Assembly: GCA_043747875.1 (NCBI GenBank)
Contig: JAYTOI010000122.1
Coordinates: 1 to 64,000, forward strand
Direction of reading: 5' to 3'
Length of the DNA stretch: 64,000 nucleotides
Source of the DNA: CADEED01 sp043747875
GTDB lineage: Bacteria > Pseudomonadota > Gammaproteobacteria > Steroidobacterales > Steroidobacteraceae
The notes under the pieces: generated by a model
Seen by the model: only the letters and a program-made list of their open reading frames with translations
Told to the model about the DNA's origin: nothing
Databases searched by the model: none
In this document: one piece after another, positions 17,055-24,491 of the stretch
How positions within the stretch are numbered: position 1 is the first letter of the stretch
Layout of the letters: each line of letters opens with the position of its first letter
Program-made: the position numbers and the translations under genes

Positions 17055-18431
17055 ATGACTGCCACTTTGGCCGATCATCTGTGGCAATCGAGCTGGTGTG
17101 CGCTCGCCATCTGGATCTGGTTGAGGCTGTGGCGAGGCGGCTTCGCGTCGGTGCGGCACGGCTTCCTGCTGATCGCGTCGGCGAAGTTCCTGCTGCCGCT
17201 CGCCGTGTTGTACGCGTGGGGCACGCGCGTCGGATATCCGGTGCCGCACGCAGAGTTCATGCCACCCGCGGATATCGTCGCCGCCGTGAACGCGACGCAT
17301 CCCGTGTTCTGGCCGATTTCCTATCTACCGCTCCCGGGTGGCGCCCTCTGGACCTGGCTCGCGGCCGCCTGGGGCGCCGGAGCGCTGTACTGTGCGTTGC
17401 GCTGGTTCTCGTCGTGGCGCATGAGCCGCCTCGCCGTCCGCCTCGCGGCCGCCTTCCCGCCGGATCTGGCTTTCGACTCCGCGCTCGAGACACGCATCTG
17501 TGCCGCCGTCACGGCGCCATCAGTGGTGGGGGCATTTCGGCCGGTGCTGCTGCTGCCCGCGGGCGCGGAGTCGAAACTCGATGGCGCGCAACTCGCGGCC
17601 GTGTTCGCGTATGCGAAGGAGTACGCGCGACGCCGCTACTACGCAAAGGCCCAGTTGCAGCGACTGGTCGAGACACTGTGCTGGTTTCATCCACTCGTCT
17701 GGTGGATAGGCAGGCAGCTGCCGCGCGAGGCGGCGCGCGCTTGCGATCAAGCCATCGTCGCGTCCGGATTCGACGCGCAGGCATATGCGGATGGCATCCT
17801 TGCGTCCGCCCGCCTTTATCACCCTGTCGATGTGGACTGGGTGCTGCGCGGCGCCCAGTTGCCCGGCCTTCCACCGCGGCCGCTGGGATTTTTCCGGGGT
17901 GCGGCCGTGGCCGCCTGCGCGTGGATCGTGCTCGCGCAGGCATTGTTTGCGGGCGCGGTGCACGATCGCCTGCATCGCCACGCGGTCATGCTGGCGGACG
18001 AGCGCACTCTGAGCGAGGCGCGGCTCGAACTCACCTTGTCGGCACCGGGCATGGGTAGTCGCAGTGTGGTGGTGCCGCGCGCCGATGGAGTGCTGATCCG
18101 CAACGTCAACCTGAAGGAGCTGCTGGCGCTGGCGTACGGCGTGAACCGATACAACATCATCGGCAGCCAGATGATCACCTCGACCTCGGGCATCCCCGAA
18201 GACCACTGGCTGTATGCGCCACGCTGGGACGTGCGCGTCACGGCCAAACTACACGAGCCGGGCATCTTCGATACGTACGCGTTGCACGAAGCCGTGACGC
18301 GCATGCTGGTGGGACAGTTCGGCTTCGAGATCAACGTGAACGGCAGGTGCCAGGACCCCTGCGGCAGGTTTGCGCCGGCATTGCCGGAGGCGCAGGCCGG
18401 GAGCGAGGCCGCGGCCGCCGCTTCGGAGTGA
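17055..18431 (+). CDS. M56-like membrane protein with dead HExxH site and DUF3738 tail
   Basis: The 458-residue protein is a paralogue of the preceding M56 peptidase: same membrane layout, the same FHPLVWWIGR segment, and the same DUF3738-like tail ending in CQDPCG. The zinc site is gone: HEREH of the paralogue is YAKEY here (residues 186-190), so both histidines and the catalytic glutamate are replaced. It should lack protease activity and may be a sensor, a partner or a decoy. It has its own upstream element matching that of blaI, so the two units are probably co-regulated. ATG at 17055 has no strong binding site but follows the element at the same distance as in the first unit. Confidence 0.8.
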   Translation: MTATLADHLWQSSWCALAIWIWLRLWRGGFASVRHGFLLIASAKFLLPLAVLYAWGTRVGYPVPHAEFMPPADIVAAVNATHPVFWPISYLPLPGGALWTWLAAAWGAGALYCALRWFSSWRMSRLAVRLAAAFPPDLAFDSALETRICAAVTAPSVVGAFRPVLLLPAGAESKLDGAQLAAVFAYAKEYARRRYYAKAQLQRLVETLCWFHPLVWWIGRQLPREAARACDQAIVASGFDAQAYADGILASARLYHPVDVDWVLRGAQLPGLPPRPLGFFRGAAVAACAWIVLAQALFAGAVHDRLHRHAVMLADERTLSEARLELTLSAPGMGSRSVVVPRADGVLIRNVNLKELLALAYGVNRYNIIGSQMITSTSGIPEDHWLYAPRWDVRVTAKLHEPGIFDTYALHEAVTRMLVGQFGFEINVNGRCQDPCGRFAPALPEAQAGSEAAAAASE

Positions 18432-18523
18432 GCGCGCATGACATTTCACACCATGATGTGTGCCCCCGCGAAAGGCGTCCTTCCGGCCCGACCTGATCTG
18501 CCTGGCGTTCGGCACGTGGGTGA

Positions 18524-19576
18524 TCAGTTGGAGTCCCGCCCGCCGATGAGATCGAGCTGCCCGCGCCGCGCGACGCGCCGGTCGAACAGGCCCCACGCGC
18601 CCTCGTGGCCATGCCACGCACCGCCCGTCGCGGCCTTGGCGTATTCGGTGGCGCGCGTCTCGAAGAAGTTCGCGTGCTCGACGCCGTTCAGCATGGCCGT
18701 GAGCCAGGGCAGCGGATGCTCTTTCACCCCGAAGAGCTGCGGCATGCCCAACTGCTTGAGGCGCCAGTCGGCGATGTAGCGGATGTACCCCTTCACCTCG
18801 GGCGCCGACAATCCCTCGACCGGCCCCATCTCGAACGCCAGGTCGACGAAGCGCTCCTCGAGTTTCACCACCGTCCGCGCGCACTCGATGATGTCGTCGC
18901 GAACAGCCGCCGACAACGCGCCCGTCTCCTGTGCAAAGGTGTGGAACAGGCGGATGATGCCCTCGCAGTGCAGCGTCTCGTCGCGCACGCTCCAGCTCAC
19001 CACCTGACCCATGCCGCGCATCTTGTTGTGCCGCGGGAAGTTGAGCAGGATCGCGAAGCTCGCGAACAGCTGCACGCCTTCCGTGAAACCGCCGAACATC
19101 GCCAGCGTGCGCAGAATCGCAGCATCATTCTCGACGCCGAAGCCTTGTAGATAGTCGTGCTTGTCGCGCATGGCGGAGTAGTCCATGAACGCCGCGAACT
19201 CGCTGTCGGGCATGCCCAGAGTTTCCAGCAGCAGCGCGTAGGCCGCGATGTGCACGGTCTCCATGTTCGCGAACGCCGCCAGCATCATCTTGATCTCGGT
19301 GGGACGGAACACGCGCGCGTAGCGCTCCATGTAGTTGTCCTGCACCTCGACGTCGGATTGCGTGAAGAAGCGGAAGATCTGCGTCAGCAGGTTGCGTTCG
19401 GCATCCGTGATGCGGTTACTCCAGTCCTTGCAGTCCTCACCCAGCGGGATCTCCTCCGGCATCCAGTGGATCTGCTGCTGGCGGCGCCAGTATTCGATGG
19501 CCCACGGATAGCGAAACGGCTTGTACGACCGGGAGGGCGTGAGCAGGCCGGGTTTGGTGATGAGTTCGATCTGCAT
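18524..19576 (-). CDS. nrdB: Class I ribonucleotide reductase beta subunit NrdB
   Basis: A 350-residue ferritin-like small subunit that holds the radical-generating metal site for making deoxyribonucleotides. Family ligand regions are visible in order: the acidic segment with DAERNLLTQIFRFFTQSD, the FANMETVHIAAYALLLE pair, and later SWSVRDETLHCEG with its EXXH ligands. The C-terminal tail is longer than usual. The ATG at 19576 has CGGAG upstream. It follows nrdA by 35 bases; that gap carries a short GGGACAGTCCC palindrome (19602-19612). It should be co-transcribed with nrdA and share its B12 control. Confidence 0.95.
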   Translation of the reverse strand: MQIELITKPGLLTPSRSYKPFRYPWAIEYWRRQQQIHWMPEEIPLGEDCKDWSNRITDAERNLLTQIFRFFTQSDVEVQDNYMERYARVFRPTEIKMMLAAFANMETVHIAAYALLLETLGMPDSEFAAFMDYSAMRDKHDYLQGFGVENDAAILRTLAMFGGFTEGVQLFASFAILLNFPRHNKMRGMGQVVSWSVRDETLHCEGIIRLFHTFAQETGALSAAVRDDIIECARTVVKLEERFVDLAFEMGPVEGLSAPEVKGYIRYIADWRLKQLGMPQLFGVKEHPLPWLTAMLNGVEHANFFETRATEYAKAATGGAWHGHEGAWGLFDRRVARRGQLDLIGGRDSN

Positions 19577-19611
19577 CGTGAGGTCTCCGAACGAAGAGAA
19601 CGGGACAGTCC

Positions 19612-21498
19612 CTACTGGCAGGACAGGCACTCGTCGTATTTGGCGTCGTCGGTATCGCCGCTCAACGGCTTCACCGGCAGCACGCGCGTGTTGTCCGCCT
19701 CCACTCCCGCGAACCCCGCGCGCTGCACGCTCTTCGAACGGCAGTAGTACAGCGATTTCACGCCGCGCTCCCAGGCCGTCCAGTGCAGCATCAGCAAGTC
19801 CCACTTGTGGATGTCGCTGCGCAGATAGAGGTTCAGGGACTGCCCCTGGCAGATGAGCGGCGCGCGGTCGGCGGCCAGCTCGATGACCCAGCGCTGGTCG
19901 ATCTCGAATGCGGTTCGATACACCGACTTCTCGTCGTCGTTCAGGCCTTCGAGGTGCTGCACCGACCCCTCGTGCGCCAGGATCGACTGCCAGGTGTCGT
20001 CGGTGTCCAGTCCCTTCGACGCCAGTAGTTTGGTGAGCGCGGGGTTGCGCACGCTGAACGATCCCGACAGCGTCTTGTGCGTGTAGATATTCGCGGGGAT
20101 CGGCTCGATGCAGGCGCTGGTACCGCCGCAGATGACGGAGATGCTGGCGGTGGGCGCGATGGCCAGCTTGTGCGAGAAGCGCTCCAGGATGCCGCGCTCC
20201 GCCGCATCGGGACACGCGCCGCGCTCCTGCGCGAGCACGCGCGAGGCGGCGTCGGCCGCGCGCCGCAGATGCTTGAACATGCGCAGGTTGGCGGCGCGCG
20301 CCAGCGCGCTCTCGAACGGCAGGCCGCTGTTCTGTAGATAGGAGTGGAAGCCCATCGCGCCCAACCCCACCGAGCGCTCGCGCATGGCGGAATAGCGGGC
20401 GCTGTCCATCGACGCCGGCGCGTGATCGATGAAGTCCTGCAGCACGTTGTCGAGCATGCGCAGCACGTCCTCGATGAAGCGCGGCTCGCTGCTCCATTGA
20501 TCCCAGGTCTCGAAGTTCACCGAAGACAGGCAGCACACCGCGGTGCGCGCGCGGCCGAGGTGATCCTTGCCCGTGTGCAGCAGAATCTCGCTGCACAGGT
20601 TCGACTGTCGCACCTTGAGCCCGAGATCGCGCTGGTGTTCCGCGAGATGTTTGTTGGCCGTGTCGCTGAACAACAGGTACGGCTCGCCGGTCTGCAGCCG
20701 CGTCTCGAGGATCCTCTGCCACAGGTGGCGCGCCGAGAGCGTGCGCAACTGCCTGCCGTCCTTCGGGCTGCGCAGCGCGAACGGCAGGTCTTCGCGCACC
20801 GCCTGCATGAACTCGTCGGTGATGCTGATGCCGTGGTGCAGGTTCAGGCTCTTGCGGTTGAAGTCGCCAGACGGCTTGCGGATCTCGATGAACTCCTCGA
20901 TCTCGGGATGATGCACGTCGAGATAGACGGCCGCGGAGCCGCGACGCAGCGAGCCTTGCGAGATTGCGAGCGTCAGCGAATCCATGACGCGCACGAACGG
21001 GATGATTCCGGAAGTTTGCCCGCAGCCCTTCACGGTTTCACCGATCGAGCGCACGCCGCCCCAGTACGTGCCGATGCCGCCACCGTTCGACGCCAACCAC
21101 ACGTTCTCCGTCCACGTGCCGACGATGCCATCGAGATTGTCTTCGACTGCATTCAGGAAACAGGAGATGGGCAGCCCGCGCTCGGTGCCGCCGTTGGAGA
21201 GAATGGGCGTAGCCGGCAGAAACCACAGCTTCGACATGTAGTCGTACAGCCGCTGCGCGTGCCCCGCGTCGTCGGCGTAGGCGCGCGCCACGCGCGCGAA
21301 CAGGTGCTGCGTGGTTTCTCCCGCCAGCAGATAGCGATCCTGCAGCGTCGCGCGGCCGAAATTCGTGAGCAGCGCATCGCGTCCGGGCTCGAGCTTCACT
21401 TCGATCGACCCACGCGCGGCACGCGTGATCGCGATCGTGGACTTCTTGGATTGTCGCGCGAGCTTCGCGCGTACTTCCCGGACCGATTGACTCGCCAT
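19612..21498 (-). CDS. nrdA: Class I ribonucleotide reductase alpha subunit NrdA
   Basis: A 628-residue catalytic subunit that reduces ribonucleotides. The barrel carries SNGGTERGLPISCFLN (first active-site cysteine), SNGGGIGTYWGGVRS, and NLCSEILLHTGKDH with AVCCLSSVNFE (further cysteines), and the protein ends with the redox pair CLSC near the C terminus. There is no obvious ATP-cone at the N terminus, so dATP control may be absent or unusual. The ATG at 21498 has GGAGAGG just upstream; the frame stays open further out but through the riboswitch. The gene is first in nrdA-nrdB. Confidence 0.95.
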   Translation of the reverse strand: MASQSVREVRAKLARQSKKSTIAITRAARGSIEVKLEPGRDALLTNFGRATLQDRYLLAGETTQHLFARVARAYADDAGHAQRLYDYMSKLWFLPATPILSNGGTERGLPISCFLNAVEDNLDGIVGTWTENVWLASNGGGIGTYWGGVRSIGETVKGCGQTSGIIPFVRVMDSLTLAISQGSLRRGSAAVYLDVHHPEIEEFIEIRKPSGDFNRKSLNLHHGISITDEFMQAVREDLPFALRSPKDGRQLRTLSARHLWQRILETRLQTGEPYLLFSDTANKHLAEHQRDLGLKVRQSNLCSEILLHTGKDHLGRARTAVCCLSSVNFETWDQWSSEPRFIEDVLRMLDNVLQDFIDHAPASMDSARYSAMRERSVGLGAMGFHSYLQNSGLPFESALARAANLRMFKHLRRAADAASRVLAQERGACPDAAERGILERFSHKLAIAPTASISVICGGTSACIEPIPANIYTHKTLSGSFSVRNPALTKLLASKGLDTDDTWQSILAHEGSVQHLEGLNDDEKSVYRTAFEIDQRWVIELAADRAPLICQGQSLNLYLRSDIHKWDLLMLHWTAWERGVKSLYYCRSKSVQRAGFAGVEADNTRVLPVKPLSGDTDDAKYDECLSCQ

Positions 21499-21603
21499 GT
21501 CGCCTCTCCGTTTGCCGGGAAGCGGAAGCGGCGCGAGATTTCCGCAAAAGCAGAAAGGTCGACGCTGCTCGGCACACCCCGTCCGTTCAGTAGTTAAAAT
21601 GTG

Positions 21604-21785
21604 CAGCGGCAGGTCTCCTGGCTCGCCGCTCGATCGCGATTCTTCAGGTCTTCCCGGGTTTCCCCAGTGACCTCGTCCGAGACGGTGAAGAATCGCTAGC
21701 GGCCTACAGTTGCGGGGGCAGCTGCGGTTGGAGCTCGAAAGCTCTCCGCATTCCCTTTTCATCGCGCTTGCGCGCGAACCGATGC
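21604..21785 (-). promoter_or_regulatory. Cobalamin (adenosylcobalamin) riboswitch upstream of nrdA
   Basis: Read on the minus strand the leader shows the canonical order: AAAAGGGAATGCGG, then GCCCCCGCAACTGTAG (21719-21704), then GTCACTGGGGAAACC, and the B12 box AGCCAGGAGACCTGCC (21623-21608), matching the family consensus. The aptamer ends about 105 bases before the nrdA start, leaving room for an expression platform. B12 should lower nrdAB expression. Riboswitch control of a B12-independent RNR is known where a B12-dependent class II enzyme also exists, so an nrdJ gene elsewhere in the genome is predicted. Confidence 0.93.
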
Positions 21786-21793
21786 ACGACAAG

Positions 21794-21823
21794 ATGTTGT
21801 GATCCGTGACGAGGAAATGTCAA
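21794..21823 (-). promoter_or_regulatory. Candidate sigma-70 promoter for the nrdAB leader
   Basis: On the minus strand a perfect TTGACA (21823-21818) is followed after 18 bases by CAACAT (21799-21794). The predicted transcript start falls at about 21787, just at the 5' edge of the riboswitch. The -10 element is weak. Confidence 0.45.
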
Positions 21824-21844
21824 CAGCCTGTGTTCTGGTGAGTC

Positions 21845-22702
21845 GTGAAGAAGAAGGCAAAAAAATTCTTTCGGTGGCTGGGAATCGTCGCGTCGAGCCT
21901 CGTCGTGCTTGCGGCAGGCGCGGTGGTGCTCATCTATCAGGCGGCCGAGCGCGAGCTCGCGAAGCGCTACACCGTCAACGAGACGATGAGCATGCTGCGG
22001 CCGACGGACACGAATGAAGTTGCCGAAGGTCGCCGCCTCGCGCGGCTCACGGGGTGCACGCATTGTCATGGCGAAAATCTCGGCGGCGCCGTGCCGTTCG
22101 ACATCCCGAACGTCGTGCGCATCGTCGCACCGGATCTCACCGCCATCCTGCCGCAATACAGCGATGCGCAGCTCGTCGGGCTCCTGCGCCGCGGCGTGAA
22201 GCGCGACGGCTCGGGCACGTGGTTCATGCCCGCGCAGATGCATCGCCACCTGCACGACGAGGATCTGACGCGCATCATTGCGTGGATTCGACTCATGCCA
22301 ATCACCGAAGGCGTGACCGGGCAGACGCAGCTGCGGCCAATCGGTCGCCTGATGGTCGCGAAGGGCGAGATACGCTCGAGCGCGGAGGAAATCCTGCGGC
22401 TCGACCGGGCCGGCGACGCGCGCGTACCGCCGGGACGCGGCGCCTATCTAGTCATGAACCTGTGCAGCGAATGCCACGGGCAGAATCTCGAAGGCCGGCC
22501 GGAAGCCCTCGCTGCACCCGCGCCCGCGCTCGCGGTGGTGAAGGCGTATTCGCTCGAAGCGTTCGCGCAGCTCATGCACGACGGCACGGGTGCCGGCGGA
22601 CGGACCTCCGAGCTCATGACGCAGGCGGCGCTGGCGCGGTTCACGTATCTGACTGCGGACGAAGTCGCCGCGATGTACGAGTTCCTGCGCACCCGCGGCT
22701 GA
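21845..22702 (+). CDS. Membrane-anchored dihaem cytochrome c
   Basis: A 285-residue c-type cytochrome with an uncleaved-looking N-terminal membrane segment (about 10-35) and two haem motifs, CTHCH near residue 72 and CSECH near residue 206, each followed by a GENLGG or GQNLEG turn, marking two tandem cytochrome c domains facing the periplasm. Probable electron carrier for a dehydrogenase; no dehydrogenase partner lies next to it. The GTG start at 21845 has GGTGAG upstream. It diverges from the riboswitch-controlled nrdA unit. Confidence 0.85.
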   Translation: MKKKAKKFFRWLGIVASSLVVLAAGAVVLIYQAAERELAKRYTVNETMSMLRPTDTNEVAEGRRLARLTGCTHCHGENLGGAVPFDIPNVVRIVAPDLTAILPQYSDAQLVGLLRRGVKRDGSGTWFMPAQMHRHLHDEDLTRIIAWIRLMPITEGVTGQTQLRPIGRLMVAKGEIRSSAEEILRLDRAGDARVPPGRGAYLVMNLCSECHGQNLEGRPEALAAPAPALAVVKAYSLEAFAQLMHDGTGAGGRTSELMTQAALARFTYLTADEVAAMYEFLRTRG

Positions 22703-22779
22703 GCCGCCGGTTCGGATCGGTGATGAAAACGGTACGTTCTGGCGGCGCGCGGTCGCGCGTAGCCTTTGGGCCATGACAG

Positions 22780-22989
22780 CAACCGCTCGAGCGCAACGGA
22801 GTCCCCCTTCCCGCGACCCATTCTTCTGCGGTGCCCGGCCTGAAAGCTGAAGAGGGCGAGTTCGTGAGCGGCAATTGGTTGGCCGGCCGGCGGCTCAACG
22901 GCGATCAGACGCTCCAGGGAAGCACATCCGGTTGCCATGGGGAAGCGCCTAAATTCGACGCGTTCGGTTCCATGGTTTCCGGTAACTAG
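22780..22989 (+). pseudogene. C-terminal remnant of a glycosidase-like gene (DUF5597 type)
   Basis: The frame that ends at the TAG at 22987 reads AEEGEFVSGNWLAGRRLNGD at about 22847-22906. This resembles the C-terminal end of DUF5597 proteins, the tail of GH35/42-type beta-galactosidases, where an EEG-x-W-x-x-x-R-x-LNGD pattern recurs. The frame has a stop at about 22778 and no start of its own, and the rest of such a gene (about 500 residues) is absent. It abuts the convergent beta-helix gene. Identification rests on one short stretch recalled from the family. Confidence 0.4.
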
Positions 22990-24333
22990 CTACTGGATTG
23001 CGCCGAACGGTTTCCAGATCTCGAGCGCACCTGCGGTCGCGCAAATCCAGCCGGCGAAGCCGCCAGATATCGGCGCCACATTCCAGGCGATGTCCCCGAC
23101 ATTGCAAGCGCCGAGGGGAATCGTGCTGCGGAAAGTCTCCTGTCTGCCGACCGATTCCGGCGCAATGGACGGGATCTTCTGAACCCACTTCGCATTGTTC
23201 GTCACTCGAACGCTCGGGCGAAACTCCGGATCGGTCAGTTTCATCCCGCCCCCACCGTCCGGCTGAATGAGCGTATTACGCTCCACGCTGCCATTGGATT
23301 CCGTTCCATCGGGACAGAATGCCGCGAGTTGCCAGTCGAAGAAGACGTTGTTACTGGCCTCGAATCCGAGCACGTTCTTCAGAATTACCGCATACCTGGC
23401 TTCCCCGCTCCCAGCTCCTTCCCTGGGCACGAGCCAGCTGCGGTAACTGCCCGCCACGAAGTTGTTGTCGAATTTGAGATTCACGATGGAGTTTGCCGCT
23501 GCGCCCTTGGCGTACAGGGCCGCGCCACGCACGAGCTCGAAATGCGTGTTTTGAATGTTCACACCTTCGATACGAGAGTCGGCCGGCGGATCGAGATACA
23601 CACAGTAGCCGTTCACCGGGACGTCCTCGCAGTTGGAGCCGATGATGGACAACCCATTGATTGCGCCTACGACATGAATGCCGTTCCGCGCACTGCCGAA
23701 AGAGCTGTCCAGAAAGGTATTGTTGTTGCAATCCACATCCAGCAGATACGCGTCGCCTCGCAGCGAGTTCGTGTTGTTGTTAGAGAAGGTGTTCGAGAAG
23801 GATTCTTTGCAGTGGACGCCGGTGCGAATCGACTGAAACAAGACATTGTCTATGCGGCTCTTCGTCACCCACGAGAGCTGGATGCCAATGCCTTCCCGCG
23901 CAAACGCCCCTTTCGTTTCACCGAGAATCGCCAGATTTCGAATCTCGATGTTGGAGATTCGTGCCGCAGCCGTTCCTTTGTAGTTCAATATCGCTTTGAA
24001 CTCATTGAACTGAGAAGGATGCAACGCCGTGTTGTTCTTGCTCTCTCCGACGAACGAAACGGCGTTCCCGCCCTGGATGTCGAGCGGCGCGGTCAGGACG
24101 TAACTCTTCGTGGCATTGGGTATGTAGATAGTGCACCCATTCGTGATTGCACAGTGTGCAATCGCGGCTTCGAATGCCGCCTGATCGGAAACTTCGTCGT
24201 TTCCGTTCGCGTTGTATGGAGGCGCCGTCACGTTGATGACCACCAATGGGGCGTTCTGCGCGGATGCGTCATGGCTGGCCAGCGCCGCTACGATCAGCAA
24301 CGCCCGCAAGCAAATCGACATTTTGTCGTTCAT
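22990..24333 (-). CDS. Secreted right-handed beta-helix (pectate-lyase-fold) protein
   Basis: A 447-residue protein with a signal peptide (about 1-25, ending ASAQ). The start of the mature protein, NDEVSDQAAFEAAIAHC, matches the entry of pectate-lyase-superfamily beta-helices, and many Asn-rich turns follow (SNTFSNNNTNS, DVDCNNNTFLDSS). Enzymes of this fold act on polysaccharides, but no catalytic set could be assigned, so activity is unknown. The ATG at 24333 has AGGGA nine bases upstream. Composition is noticeably richer in AT than its neighbours and it sits beside a glycosidase remnant, which suggests transfer or loss of a polysaccharide-use cluster. Confidence 0.7.
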   Translation of the reverse strand: MNDKMSICLRALLIVAALASHDASAQNAPLVVINVTAPPYNANGNDEVSDQAAFEAAIAHCAITNGCTIYIPNATKSYVLTAPLDIQGGNAVSFVGESKNNTALHPSQFNEFKAILNYKGTAAARISNIEIRNLAILGETKGAFAREGIGIQLSWVTKSRIDNVLFQSIRTGVHCKESFSNTFSNNNTNSLRGDAYLLDVDCNNNTFLDSSFGSARNGIHVVGAINGLSIIGSNCEDVPVNGYCVYLDPPADSRIEGVNIQNTHFELVRGAALYAKGAAANSIVNLKFDNNFVAGSYRSWLVPREGAGSGEARYAVILKNVLGFEASNNVFFDWQLAAFCPDGTESNGSVERNTLIQPDGGGGMKLTDPEFRPSVRVTNNAKWVQKIPSIAPESVGRQETFRSTIPLGACNVGDIAWNVAPISGGFAGWICATAGALEIWKPFGAIQ

Positions 24334-24491
24334 TCGGAAATCCCTATTTGACCCAGGTCAAGCTCGGCAAAGGGTCGCCGAAATGCGCGACCTGATTTAT
24401 TAGCGACTCCCGCTGTAGCGACCGTCACCGCGCACGTCTCGACGTCATGAGCCATTCCAAAGCCTGGGCTATTACGTTCCCGCCAGACGTT

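Noticed and set aside
19577..20722. An apparent 382-codon N-terminal extension of NrdB
   Set aside because: It is an out-of-frame reading of nrdA. NrdB begins at the ATG at 19576 with its own binding site.
23329..24351. A 340-codon plus-strand frame opposite the beta-helix gene
   Set aside because: Antisense shadow; the minus-strand frame has a signal peptide and the fold pattern.
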